This document shows, piece by piece, positions 52,154 through 60,224 of a stretch of DNA of 64,000 nt. The position numbers and the translations under genes are program-made. Below the pieces are notes generated by a model. It saw nothing but the letters and a program-made list of their open reading frames with translations, had not been told where the DNA came from and did not search any database. The stretch is from the NCBI GenBank assembly GCA_913776825.1, contig CAJYPV010000018.1:124001-188000 (forward strand), in the 5' to 3' direction. Source of the stretch: Burkholderiaceae bacterium. GTDB taxonomy: Bacteria; Pseudomonadota; Gammaproteobacteria; Burkholderiales; Burkholderiaceae_C. Positions within the stretch are counted from its first letter, which is position 1. Every line of letters begins with the position of its first letter.

Positions 52154-52882
52154 ATGTCCACGCCGTCCAGCCGCCCTCCGATCAAGGATCCCCGCGTCGT
52201 GCCCGTCACCGGCACCGATGCCCACCTGCCGGCCGTGCCGCCGGATCGGCTGACGCCGGAGGCGCTGCGGGAACGCTTTCTCCGCCCGCTGGCGTTCGAG
52301 CCTGAGATCCCGGGCGATGGCAGCTTCCTGCCCGATCGCTCACCGACGCCCGCGGCCGTGCTGGTGCCGCTGGTGCAGCGCCCGCACGGGCTGTCGGTGC
52401 TGCTGACGCAGCGCACTGCGCATCTGCGGGACCATGCCGGCCAGATCAGCTTCCCCGGCGGCCGCGCCGAGCCGGACGATGGCTCGCCCGAGCGCACCGC
52501 CTTGCGCGAGGCGCAGGAGGAAATCGGCCTGGATGAGCCCTTCGTCGACATCCTCGGGCAGTTGCCGGTCTACCGCACCGTGACCGCGTATGAGGTGACG
52601 CCGGTGGTGGCGCTGGTCCGACCCGATTTCGCGTTGCGCATCGAGGCCTTCGAAGTCGCCGAAGCCTTCGAGGTGCCGCTGCGCTTCCTGATGGATCCGG
52701 CCCATCACCGCCGGCACGTCGTCGAATGGGAAGGCGGCCATCGCCAGTTTCTGTCGATGCCGTGGACGGGGACAGGTCTTGCCGTCTCGGGCGCGGAAGC
52801 CGCGTTGCAGGCGCGCGAGTTCTTCATCTGGGGCGCGACGGCGGCGATGCTACGCAACCTGTATCGATTCCTTCAGGCCTGA
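52154..52882 (+). CDS. Nudix hydrolase, CoA-pyrophosphatase type
   Basis: 242 residues. The Nudix box GGRAEPDDGSPERTALREAQ, followed by EEIGL, covers about 102-124 with the REAQEEIG core. UPF0035-type features are VLLTQRTAHLRDHAGQISFP and the surrounding GG. These match NudL/YeaB-type enzymes that cleave CoA and acyl-CoA. An N-terminal proline-rich segment of about 60 residues precedes the fold. CobD/CbiB-like gene 30 bases downstream. Confidence 0.9.
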   Translation: MSTPSSRPPIKDPRVVPVTGTDAHLPAVPPDRLTPEALRERFLRPLAFEPEIPGDGSFLPDRSPTPAAVLVPLVQRPHGLSVLLTQRTAHLRDHAGQISFPGGRAEPDDGSPERTALREAQEEIGLDEPFVDILGQLPVYRTVTAYEVTPVVALVRPDFALRIEAFEVAEAFEVPLRFLMDPAHHRRHVVEWEGGHRQFLSMPWTGTGLAVSGAEAALQAREFFIWGATAAMLRNLYRFLQA

Positions 52883-52898
52883 GGCGGGCGCGGGCCGC

Positions 52899-52904
52899 TA
52901 TCAT
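52899..52904 (+). promoter_or_regulatory. Putative -10 element of the CobD/CbiB-like gene
   Basis: TATCAT eight bases before the ATG at 52913; no ribosome site. Confidence 0.3.
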
Positions 52905-52912
52905 CCCCGCCC

Positions 52913-53902
52913 ATGAACCTCATCGCGGTCTTGCTCGCGCTGCTCTGCGAGCAACTCAAGCCTCTTCCTCACGGTAATCCCGTCCACCAGGGCATGATCG
53001 CGTGGGTGCGCTGGACCGGGCGCAACTTCGATGCCGGCCGTCCGCATCACGCCGCAGTGGTCTGGTCCATCACGGTGGTGGGGCCCGCTGCGCTGGTCGG
53101 CGTGATCGGCTGGTTGCTGAACCGCTACAGCGACGGCCTGCTGCTGTTGCTGAATGTGCTGGTGCTCTACCTGACCCTCGGCTTCCGCCAGTTCAGCCAT
53201 TACTTCACCGACATCCGCGATGCGCTGGAGCGCGGCGACGAACTCGAAGCGCGCCGCCTGCTCGCCGAATGGCGCCATCTGGATGCCAGCGAGCTGCCGC
53301 GCACCGAGCTGCTGCGCCATGTGCTGGAGCATTCGCTGCTGGCGGCGCATCGGCATGTCTTCGGCGTGTTCTTCTGGTTCGTGCTGCTGTCCGCCTTCGG
53401 GCTGGGACCGGCCGGAGCGGTGCTGTATCGCATGGCTGAATTCGCCGGGCGCTACTGGGCCTTCAAGAGCCGCACGCTGGATGCGCCCACCAATGAGCGA
53501 CTGATGCATCTGTCGCGCCGCTTGTTCGGCTTGATCGACCATGTCCCCGCGCGGCTCACCGCCACCGGCTTTGCCATCGTCGGCAATTTCGAGGAAGCGG
53601 TGAATGGCTGGCGTCGGGATGCGGCGCTCTGGGCGCACAGCAATGAAGGCATCATCCTGGCCGCCGCGGCGGGCGCCGTCGGCGTTCAACTGGGCGGCAG
53701 TGCGGCGCCCGGCGTGACCCCGGACCGCAGCAAGACCTTCGATGCCGGCAGCGACATGGACGTCACCCGCGCCGAAGGATCGACCGAGGGCCAGCCCCCG
53801 CAGCTCGGCCACCTGCAAAGCGTGGTCGGCCTGGTCTGGCGATCGGTGGTCTTGTGGATGCTGCTGCTGGCGCTGTTGCGGCTGGCCAATATGGTGGGCT
53901 GA
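52913..53902 (+). CDS. CobD/CbiB-family membrane protein
   Basis: 329 residues, several helices. It resembles the cobalamin adenosylcobinamide-phosphate synthase CobD/CbiB in outline: LTLGFRQFSHYFTDIRDALE, GDELEARRLLAEWRH, LEHSLLAAHRHVFGVFFWFV and the final FKSRTLDAPTNERL. Betaproteobacteria carry such genes outside cobalamin clusters; no cobalamin genes are nearby here, so whether it acts in cobamide synthesis is uncertain. Confidence 0.85.
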   Translation: MNLIAVLLALLCEQLKPLPHGNPVHQGMIAWVRWTGRNFDAGRPHHAAVVWSITVVGPAALVGVIGWLLNRYSDGLLLLLNVLVLYLTLGFRQFSHYFTDIRDALERGDELEARRLLAEWRHLDASELPRTELLRHVLEHSLLAAHRHVFGVFFWFVLLSAFGLGPAGAVLYRMAEFAGRYWAFKSRTLDAPTNERLMHLSRRLFGLIDHVPARLTATGFAIVGNFEEAVNGWRRDAALWAHSNEGIILAAAAGAVGVQLGGSAAPGVTPDRSKTFDAGSDMDVTRAEGSTEGQPPQLGHLQSVVGLVWRSVVLWMLLLALLRLANMVG

Positions 53903-53986
53903 TCGCTCCCATCGCTGCGCCGCCGCGAGCGCGCGGCAGCGTTCCAGCGATCCGTCAGAGACGCGTTCGCCAAGTCCCTCGCAGAC

Positions 53987-54781
53987 TCAAGCGTCCCGCA
54001 CATCGGCCAGCACCTGCTGGCCGAAGTCTTTTCTGGCGAGGAACTTCAGCACCTGCGCCGCGGTCTGGTCCGGGCTGGACAACTGGCCCTGCGCCTTGAA
54101 TTCGGCGAAGCGGTGGCGCTCCGGGAAACGCGCCGCATCCCCGCCGCGCAGTTGCGCCTGCATGTCGGTGTCGATGATGCCCGGCGCCAGCGAGACGATC
54201 GCCGCCGCCGATTGACCCGAGGCCGCCTTGTGGGCCTCGTCCAGCGCCATCGCGCGACTGAGGTTGTCCATGCCCGCCTTGGCAGCGCAATAGACGGCGC
54301 TGCCCGCCATCGCCCGACGGCCCAGGCCGGATGAGATGTTCAGGATCTTGCGCTCGGCCGGCCAGTCGCGGGTGGCGTCCAGAAACGCGGCGCTCAGCAG
54401 CAGCGTCGCTTCCAGACCGACCCGCAGCGCGCTCGACAGCGCCTCCAGCGATTCGCCATCGACCGGGCCCGGCGGCGTGATGACGCCGGCGTTGTTGATG
54501 AGCGTGGCCTGCGTCCAGGCGGTGTCCTGGGTGCGCAGCCATTCCTGCAGATGGCGGGCGATCACCAGCGGCTGCGACAGATCGGCCTGCCACTGCTGCA
54601 ATGAAAGACCGCGCTCATGCGCGAAGCGCTCCAGCGATTCGCTGCGACCCCGCGCGATACCGATGACCAGATGACCCGCTTCGAGCAGTTGACGGGCCAT
54701 CGCCTCGCCCAGGCCGCGCGAGCTGCCGGTGAGGATCGTCAGCGCCGACGGGGTGGCGGGAGCGGGGGAGGTCGCGGTCAT
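53987..54781 (-). CDS. Short-chain dehydrogenase/reductase
   Basis: 264 residues, classical SDR. NADP-binding TGSSRGLG (18-25), NNAG (96-99), catalytic S150/Y164/K168 (ILNISSG and SAVYCAAK). The sequence ILTGSSRGLGEAMARQLLEA plus LSRAMALDEA and APGIIDTDMQAQLR resembles sepiapterin-reductase-like SDRs. GAGGAAG lies before the ATG. Neighbouring pseudouridine synthase on the same strand is probably unrelated. Confidence 0.9.
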   Translation of the reverse strand: MTATSPAPATPSALTILTGSSRGLGEAMARQLLEAGHLVIGIARGRSESLERFAHERGLSLQQWQADLSQPLVIARHLQEWLRTQDTAWTQATLINNAGVITPPGPVDGESLEALSSALRVGLEATLLLSAAFLDATRDWPAERKILNISSGLGRRAMAGSAVYCAAKAGMDNLSRAMALDEAHKAASGQSAAAIVSLAPGIIDTDMQAQLRGGDAARFPERHRFAEFKAQGQLSSPDQTAAQVLKFLARKDFGQQVLADVRDA

Positions 54782-54863
54782 GGGTCTTCCTCAAGTCGGA
54801 GTGGGGGGGTGGTCGGCCTCGGCGCGGGACGCAGCGTATGCGCAGGCGGTCGGGACGGACCGA

Positions 54864-55511
54864 TCAAAACTCGGGCGGGCAGTGCAGCGTCAGCGCCGAT
54901 TCGCCGAGCAAGGCGGGCAGTGTCAGGTCACAGGCATGCAGGAGCAAGCGCGGCGCCTGCGCCAGGGGCGGCGCCGGTGCGTCAAGCGGTGCGTAAAGCG
55001 CATCGCCAAGGATGGGATGCCCGATCGCCAGCAGATGCACCCGCAGCTGATGGGATCGACCGGTGACCGGCTCCAGCGAGACCCGGGAACAACCGGCGAC
55101 GGCGTCTCGCGACATCACCCGCACCCGCGTCAGGCTGGGTTTGCCCAGCTCGGGATCGACCTTCTGACGCGGGCGATTGGGCCAGTCGGCGATCAGCGGC
55201 AGGTCGATCTCGAACTGGTCGCGCTCGACCAGGCCCCTCACCACCGCCTCATACCGTTTGCCGACCCGGCGCTGCGCGAAGGCGTCGCTGAGCGCGCGCT
55301 GCATCGCCTCGCCGCGGGCCAGCACCAGCAGGCCGGACGTGGCCTGATCCAGTCGATGAACGATCAGCGCATCGGGAAACCGGGCCAGCACCCGCGACCA
55401 GGCGCAATCCTGTTTGTCCTCGCCACGGCCGGGCACCGCCAGCAGGCCTGCCGGCTTGGCGATGACGACGCGTTGGGCGTCCACATGGATCAGCGGCAGG
55501 GAATCCGACAT
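54864..55511 (-). CDS. RluA-family RNA pseudouridine synthase
   Basis: 215 residues. The catalytic motif HRLDQATSGLLVLARG (D55) and the family parts VIAKPAGLLAVPGRG, KRYEAVVRG, GRSHQLRVHLLAIGHPILGD are present. No S4 domain, so it belongs to the short RluA-like group (TruC/RluA type). The exact target position in rRNA or tRNA is unknown. It is 10 bases downstream of the phosphatase gene on the same strand. Confidence 0.9.
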   Translation of the reverse strand: MSDSLPLIHVDAQRVVIAKPAGLLAVPGRGEDKQDCAWSRVLARFPDALIVHRLDQATSGLLVLARGEAMQRALSDAFAQRRVGKRYEAVVRGLVERDQFEIDLPLIADWPNRPRQKVDPELGKPSLTRVRVMSRDAVAGCSRVSLEPVTGRSHQLRVHLLAIGHPILGDALYAPLDAPAPPLAQAPRLLLHACDLTLPALLGESALTLHCPPEF

Positions 55512-55521
55512 GCGGTCCGCT

Positions 55522-55998
55522 TCAGAATTGGCCGATCCAGCCCGACTGCAACGCCGACTGCGGATTCGATCCCGCCGCGCGCACCGTCTCCAGCGCCTGA
55601 TCGGCCGGCAAGCCGAGCCGCTTCAGCACGCAGGCTGCGACGGTGCCAGTGCGGCCCAGGCCGGCGGCGCAGTGCAACAGCGCGCGATCGCCCAGCCGCA
55701 GGCCATCGGCGATCTGCTCGACGCCATGACGGAAGGCGGCGGCATCTGCGGCCAGTCCGAAATCGCGCATCGGCAGATGCAGCCATCGGAAGGGCAGCCG
55801 GCCTTCCGCGATCGCCTTGTGATAGCTGGGCGACAGCGCCGCCACTTCGTCCAGCGGATTCAGGCACACCACCAGATTCAGTTGCTGCTGGCGGGCTTCA
55901 TCCAGGAAGCAGGCCCAGGGCTCCAGGCGGCCGGGCATGGACTGCAGCCACAGTCGACCGGAGACGGTGTCGGGAAGCGGAAGCGATCGGAAGGCCAT
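55522..55998 (-). CDS. Dual-specificity/cysteine protein phosphatase
   Basis: 158 residues with the phosphatase loop HCAAGLGRTGTVAACVLKRL (C110, R116) and a general-acid aspartate D79 in LPMRDFGLAADA. The N-terminus (GRLWLQSMPGRLEPW) is typical of cyclin-dependent-kinase-inhibitor-3-like phosphatases in bacteria. Upstream of and close to the pseudouridine synthase gene. Confidence 0.87.
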   Translation of the reverse strand: MAFRSLPLPDTVSGRLWLQSMPGRLEPWACFLDEARQQQLNLVVCLNPLDEVAALSPSYHKAIAEGRLPFRWLHLPMRDFGLAADAAAFRHGVEQIADGLRLGDRALLHCAAGLGRTGTVAACVLKRLGLPADQALETVRAAGSNPQSALQSGWIGQF

Positions 55999-56004
55999 GG
56001 CGCG

Positions 56005-56010
56005 ATTGTC
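56005..56010 (-). promoter_or_regulatory. Putative -10 element of the phosphatase gene
   Basis: On the minus strand GACAAT lies six bases before the ATG at 55998, with no ribosome site. Confidence 0.3.
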
Positions 56011-56106
56011 GTGTCTCCCTGCTGGCTTCGGTGGTGATCCGGTGCGACTTGGCGAACGCGCCACGCACCGCGAAGATGGATTCTTCTTTCCCATCAGGAA
56101 GGCCGC

Positions 56107-57435
56107 ATGTTTCGGATTGAAGGCTTGGACCATCTGGTATTGCGCGTGCGGGATCTGCCCGCCGCGCTCCATTTCTATGTGGATCTGCTCGGCTGCCGGA
56201 TCGAGCGTCGGCAGGACGCCATCGGCTTGGTGCAATTGCGGGCCGGCGCGCAGTTGATCGATCTGGTCCCGCTGGACGGACCGCTCGGTCGCGCTGGCGG
56301 TGCCGGGCCGGGCGCGGAAGGCCGCAATGTCGATCACTTCTGCCTGAAGGTGGATCGGCTGGACGAGCCGGCCGTGCGCCGCTGGCTGAGCGAGCGAGGG
56401 GTCACGGTCGACGCCTATGGCTCGCGCTATGGCGCCGACGGCGAGGGGCCGTCGCTCTATCTGGTCGATCCGGATGGCAATGGCGTGGAGCTGAAGGGGC
56501 CGCCATGGCCGGCGGGGCTGCATCAGGCGCTGGATGAGTCGACGCGCTTCGGGCCGATGTACGGGACGCCGGATCTGCCGCTGTTCAATCACCTGCCGAT
56601 GGTGCTCGGCGCGCTCGGTCGACTCGGCGCGCCGCCGGCCGCGATGCGGCTGCAATTGGACGACTGGACGCCGCGCTCGCAGCTCGCGCAGCCCGACGCG
56701 GCGGACACGCCGGTGCCGCCCCTGGCCGACGTCCTGAAGGCGCTGTTCGCCGCGCCGGAAAGCCAGGCCTTTCATTGCGCCATCCGGCTGGCTTATGCGC
56801 TGAAGTCGGGCCATCCGCGGGAGCTGGACTGCGCGCTGCGCGCCTGCGCCCCCCTCGACCGGACGCTCGGCGAGCCGCCGCACACCGGTCTCGGCCATGT
56901 GGCGCTCCGGGACGCGCTCGAAGCGGTCCGCGCGGCGCCGGATCTGGCCATGGCGCCGATGCCGGGCACGCTGATCACCACGCGCATGCAGCATGCTGCC
57001 GCGCTGCCGGGTTTTGCGGCGGCGGTGGAGCTGCCGCGCCTGTCCATGGCCGCGTTGGCGGAGGCCTCGCTCGCGGTCTATCTGGCCACCTTCGACTTCA
57101 TCGCGCTGCACCTGGTCACCGGCACGCTGGCCTTGCGCGAACTGCTGGAGGCCGCGGCCTCGCAGGGCCTGGAGGTCGATCAGGATCAGGTGCTGCGAAC
57201 CTTGTGGCGCGCCTGGCTGGCCGCCTACGTCGCGATGGGACGCCCCGCGCCGGACTGGGCGCAGGTGCATGAGGGTGAGGCGTCCGAAGACGACTGGATC
57301 CGCGCCTTGCCGGCGCTGTCCGAGAGCCTGAACGATCACCGCATCAAGGTGGCCGATGCCGCGCGCGAGGAATGGCGCCACCACGGCTGGCCCGGCTATG
57401 CGCGCTGCCTTCAGCCGAAGGGCGCTGCGGCGTGA
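56107..57435 (+). CDS. VOC (glyoxalase-fold) domain fused to questin-oxidase-like domain
   Basis: 442 residues in one uninterrupted frame. Residues about 3-133 are a VOC domain: IEGLDHLVLRVRDLPAALHF, NVDHFCLKVDRLDE and YLVDPDGNGVELKG, with the metal ligands H9, H in VDHFC and E in GVELKG. From about residue 155 the protein resembles the questin oxidase family (AflY/DUF4243): LFNHLPMVLGALGRLGAPPA, AFHCAIRLAYALKSGHPREL, LATFDFIALHLVTGTLALRE, and DHRIKVADAAREEW. The latter family includes fungal Baeyer-Villiger-type enzymes of polyketide routes. I do not know this fusion from named enzymes. The family call for the second half is from memory of motifs and needs a profile search. Confidence 0.75.
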   Translation: MFRIEGLDHLVLRVRDLPAALHFYVDLLGCRIERRQDAIGLVQLRAGAQLIDLVPLDGPLGRAGGAGPGAEGRNVDHFCLKVDRLDEPAVRRWLSERGVTVDAYGSRYGADGEGPSLYLVDPDGNGVELKGPPWPAGLHQALDESTRFGPMYGTPDLPLFNHLPMVLGALGRLGAPPAAMRLQLDDWTPRSQLAQPDAADTPVPPLADVLKALFAAPESQAFHCAIRLAYALKSGHPRELDCALRACAPLDRTLGEPPHTGLGHVALRDALEAVRAAPDLAMAPMPGTLITTRMQHAAALPGFAAAVELPRLSMAALAEASLAVYLATFDFIALHLVTGTLALRELLEAAASQGLEVDQDQVLRTLWRAWLAAYVAMGRPAPDWAQVHEGEASEDDWIRALPALSESLNDHRIKVADAAREEWRHHGWPGYARCLQPKGAAA

Positions 57436-57522
57436 TGGAACGACCGAGGGGCTCAGGGTAAAACGGCCGGCCGATCGCATCCTCACGTGGGGCGCGCGCG
57501 ACCCGTGCAGTGCCGCTGGCGC

Positions 57523-57999
57523 TCAGGAGACGATGTAGGCCGCTGCGCCGACGGCCAGCAGCCGGCCTTGTTCATCGGTGAAGGACATGCGGGTGTTGGC
57601 CACCCGGCTGCCCAGGCGCAGCACCTCGGCATCGCAGCGGAAGAGGGCGCCGATGGCGGGGCGCAGGTAGTCGACCCGCAGGTCGATGGTGCCCAGCTTG
57701 CCGAAGCGTTGCAGGCGCTGGGCGGGCGGCTCATCCAGATGGCGGGCGCCGATCGCGGCCATCACGGCCAGGCCGCCCATCGCGTCCAGAGTGGCGCTGA
57801 TGACGCCGCCATGCAGCCGCTGATGGGCGTAATGTCCGATCAGCTCGGGCCGCATCCGCACATGGGCCTGAGCGCTCTCATGGGTCAGCCCGTCGACCTT
57901 CAGGCCGAGCAACTGGTTGAAGCTGATGAGCTGCTCGAAGATCTCGCACAGCTGGTCGGTGAATTCGGGTTCGAAGGGGCTGGTCACGACATCGGTCAT
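57523..57999 (-). CDS. PaaI/YigI-type hotdog-fold thioesterase
   Basis: 158 residues. The hotdog motif LHGGVISATLDAMGGLAVMA with the catalytic-region HGG...D, then LGTIDLRVDYLRPAIG and NTRMSFTDEQGRLLAVGAAA are typical of PaaI-like acyl-CoA thioesterases. The acyl substrate is not clear. Convergent with the VOC-questin gene. Confidence 0.88.
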   Translation of the reverse strand: MTDVVTSPFEPEFTDQLCEIFEQLISFNQLLGLKVDGLTHESAQAHVRMRPELIGHYAHQRLHGGVISATLDAMGGLAVMAAIGARHLDEPPAQRLQRFGKLGTIDLRVDYLRPAIGALFRCDAEVLRLGSRVANTRMSFTDEQGRLLAVGAAAYIVS

Positions 58000-58177
58000 G
58001 CGCCCACCTTAGCGCAGCGGCCTGGCTCGGCGTGATGGCGCAGTCCCTGAGAGGCCCTGACGCGAGGGTGACAGCCGTCAGTCCGTGCGCCGACGCTGCC
58101 GCGCATCCGTCAGCATCGGTCGGCGGCCGTCTGCAGTCGGTGAATGCCCCACGCCCTGCGGCGCTTTCCACCGGCGG

Positions 58178-58183
58178 CACAAT
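58178..58183 (+). promoter_or_regulatory. Putative -10 element of the YbaK-like gene
   Basis: CACAAT eight bases before the ATG at 58192, inside a small GGCGGCA/TGCCGCC hairpin; no ribosome site. Confidence 0.3.
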
Positions 58184-58191
58184 GCCGCCCC

Positions 58192-58782
58192 ATGAGCGAT
58201 CGATCCACTCCCGTGCCGGGCACCTCGGGGCCGCGACCCGATGGGGCGTCCACCGTCACCTCGTCCGCAGCCTCGTCGGCATCCGCCACCGTGGCGCGGC
58301 CGGAAGGCTTTCAGCGCGTCAGCGCGGCGCTGCAGACCCTGGGCCATCCCCATGCGCCGCTGTGGCTGGAGGTGACCGCCCGCAGCGCGCAGGAAGCCGC
58401 GGATGCGTTGGGCGTGGCGCTGGGCCAGATCGCCAAGAGCGTGGTCTTCCGCCGCAAGCTGGACGACGCCGCCGTGCTGGTGATTGCCTCCGGCGACAAG
58501 CGGGTCGACGAGCGCAAGCTCGAAGCGCTGACCGGCAAGCTCGGCCGCGCCGATGCCGACTTCGTGAAGGCCCGCACCGGGTTCTCGATTGGCGGCGTGT
58601 CGCCGGTGGGTTTCGCGCCCGACGGGGAGGGCGTGGCGCCACGGCTCTACATCGATCGCGAGCTGTTCCGGTTCGACGCCATCTGGGCGGCGGCGGGCCA
58701 TCCGCACGGCGTGTTCCTGATGAGCCCGGACCAGTTGGTGGCGCTCACCGGCGCGCCGGTGGTGGAGGTGATGCAGTCATGA
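58192..58782 (+). CDS. YbaK/EbsC-family aminoacyl-tRNA deacylase
   Basis: 196 residues from the ATG at 58192. After a Ser/Thr/Ala-rich start, the fold shows SAQEAADALGVALGQIAKSV, VFRRKLDDAAVLVIASGDKR, FSIGGVSPVGF and YIDRELFRFDAIWAAAGHPH. The lysine in IAKS and GGVSP loop are those of YbaK/ProX-type deacylases, which clear mischarged tRNA-Pro or tRNA-Cys. The stop overlaps the DUF1289 start (ATGA). Confidence 0.9.
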   Translation: MSDRSTPVPGTSGPRPDGASTVTSSAASSASATVARPEGFQRVSAALQTLGHPHAPLWLEVTARSAQEAADALGVALGQIAKSVVFRRKLDDAAVLVIASGDKRVDERKLEALTGKLGRADADFVKARTGFSIGGVSPVGFAPDGEGVAPRLYIDRELFRFDAIWAAAGHPHGVFLMSPDQLVALTGAPVVEVMQS

Positions 58783-59018
58783 GCCTGGTCGACATTCCCC
58801 GCACGCCCGAAGGCCGGGTCGCCTCGCCTTGCATCAATGTCTGCCAGATGCATGAACCCACCGGCCTGTGTCGCGGCTGTGCCCGCACCATCGCCGAGAT
58901 CACCGCCTGGCGCGCCGCCGACGATGACCAGCGGCTGCGCATCCTCGCGCTGATGCCGGAGCGCCGCGCGGTGTTGCAAGCCCACGGCGCGCTGGTGCTG
59001 GAGGCGCCTGCGCGGTGA
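58779..59018 (+). CDS. DUF1289 small cysteine protein
   Basis: 79 residues. DUF1289 pattern with four cysteines: SPCINVCQMHEPTGLCRGCA, then RTIAEITAWRAADDDQRLRI. It overlaps the YbaK-like gene by four bases. Second DUF1289 protein in the window; unlike the one at 3360 it has no DUF3717 part and no tail. Confidence 0.87.
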   Translation: MSLVDIPRTPEGRVASPCINVCQMHEPTGLCRGCARTIAEITAWRAADDDQRLRILALMPERRAVLQAHGALVLEAPAR

Positions 59019-59062
59019 GCGCCGGGATGCATCGGTTGATCAGGTGCGCCGGACGGTTGAAC

Positions 59063-59102
59063 GGCTGATCGGCTGATCGGTGGATCGGTGGATCGGCCGA
59101 TG
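59063..59102. repeat. Octamer tandem repeat (GGYKGATC)n
   Basis: Five consecutive 8-base units: GGCTGATC twice, GGTGGATC twice and GGCCGATG. It lies between the DUF1289 and isomerase genes. Confidence 0.65.
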
Positions 59103-59195
59103 GGTTGGGCGAATGAACGGCGGCACGTCAAAGCAGTGGAACACCGGCCGCGTCGATGAGGCCAACGTACCGAGGCCTGAGCAGGGAGCCATGAG

Positions 59196-59864
59196 ATGAA
59201 GACGCTGGATTTTTATGTCGATCCGATCTCGCCGTACGCCGCGCTGGCCTTCGAGCGCCTGCCCGAGCTGCTGGCGGGGCGCAGCGTGGCGATTCGCTAT
59301 GTGCCGGTGCTGTTCGGCGCGCTGCTTCAGGCGAATCAGCACAAGGGACCGGCCGAGATTCCAGGCAAGCGTGATTGGACGTATCGCCAGGTGCTGTGGC
59401 TCGGCCATCGGCTCGGCGTGCCGCTGGATCTGCCGGCCAGCCATCCGTTCAATCCGCTCGGCTTGCTGCGGCTGCTGTGGGCTTGCGCCGAGCCCGGCCT
59501 GGATGCTCAGGGCCGGGCGCTGACGCCGGGGCGCTATGCGGTGGAGCGGGTGCTGCGCCACGTGTGGCGCGGCGGCCTGGAGGCCGGCGATGCCGCACGG
59601 CTGGCGGCGCTCACCGCCGAGCTGGCGCCGGTGCAGGATCCCGGCGCCGAGGCCGTGAAAGCCGCCCTGCGCGCCGCCACCGCCGAGGCGCAGACGCGCG
59701 GCGTCTTCGGCGTGCCGACGCTGGCCATCGACGACAAGCTATTCTGGGGCCTGGATGCGCTGGACATGGCCATCGCCTGTCTGGATGGCGATCCTTGGTT
59801 CGACGGCCCGGAGTGGGCGAGTGCCAGCCATTGGCCGGTGGGGATCGTTCGCGCGTCGCGCTGA
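59196..59864 (+). CDS. 2-hydroxychromene-2-carboxylate isomerase (DsbA/kappa-GST fold)
   Basis: 222 residues. The start KTLDFYVDPISPYAALAFER carries the catalytic-type serine (S12) in place of the DsbA cysteine. It continues with RYVPVLFGALLQANQHKGPA, HPFNPLGLLRLLWACAEPGL and the cis-proline region RGVFGVPTLAIDDKLFWGLD. Such enzymes isomerise a ring intermediate of naphthalene catabolism using glutathione; many homologues have other roles and no other naphthalene genes are nearby. Confidence 0.9.
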   Translation: MKTLDFYVDPISPYAALAFERLPELLAGRSVAIRYVPVLFGALLQANQHKGPAEIPGKRDWTYRQVLWLGHRLGVPLDLPASHPFNPLGLLRLLWACAEPGLDAQGRALTPGRYAVERVLRHVWRGGLEAGDAARLAALTAELAPVQDPGAEAVKAALRAATAEAQTRGVFGVPTLAIDDKLFWGLDALDMAIACLDGDPWFDGPEWASASHWPVGIVRASR

Positions 59865-59870
59865 CAGTCC

Positions 59871-60039
59871 CTAGGGAAGCGCTGCAAAGCCCCCTCGCGG
59901 CCGATGTCACCCGGCTCCGGGCGATCCGCGGCGGCGCAAATCCTCGCCATAGCGCCCGCTATGGCTGCGGTTTGCGCCTTGCACCCCATCCCGAATCAGG
60001 GCTACCTCGGCTCGCGTGAGTTTGGCAGAGCTTCCCTAG
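59871..60039. mobile_element. Short MITE-like element with CTAG target duplication (IS5-type ends)
   Basis: CTAG occurs at 59871-59874 and again at 60036-60039. Just inside, the ends form imperfect terminal inverted repeats (GGAAGCGCTGCAAA on the left, GGAAGCTCTGCCAAA read from the right). A nested hairpin at 59933-59978 has arms GGCGCAAA and GCCATAGCG. It has no coding capacity; 161 bases inside the duplication. A four-base CTAG-type duplication and GGAAG ends fit IS5-family elements. It lies in the 360-base gap before the MFS gene. Confidence 0.6.
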
Positions 60040-60224
60040 GACATACCCTCTGCTGCGGTGCACATCCCCGCAAATTCCGCATCGAGAAATCGGTCCTTAG
60101 GGTTGGGCCCGACTTTGTCAGCCTCGGGCAAGCAAGTTGTCAGAAATGGGTCAGAGGCCGCTCGGATAGTCCCAGCCATGGGTCATCGGTCGATGGCCCT
60201 GGGTGAATTGAGGAGACAAACCCC

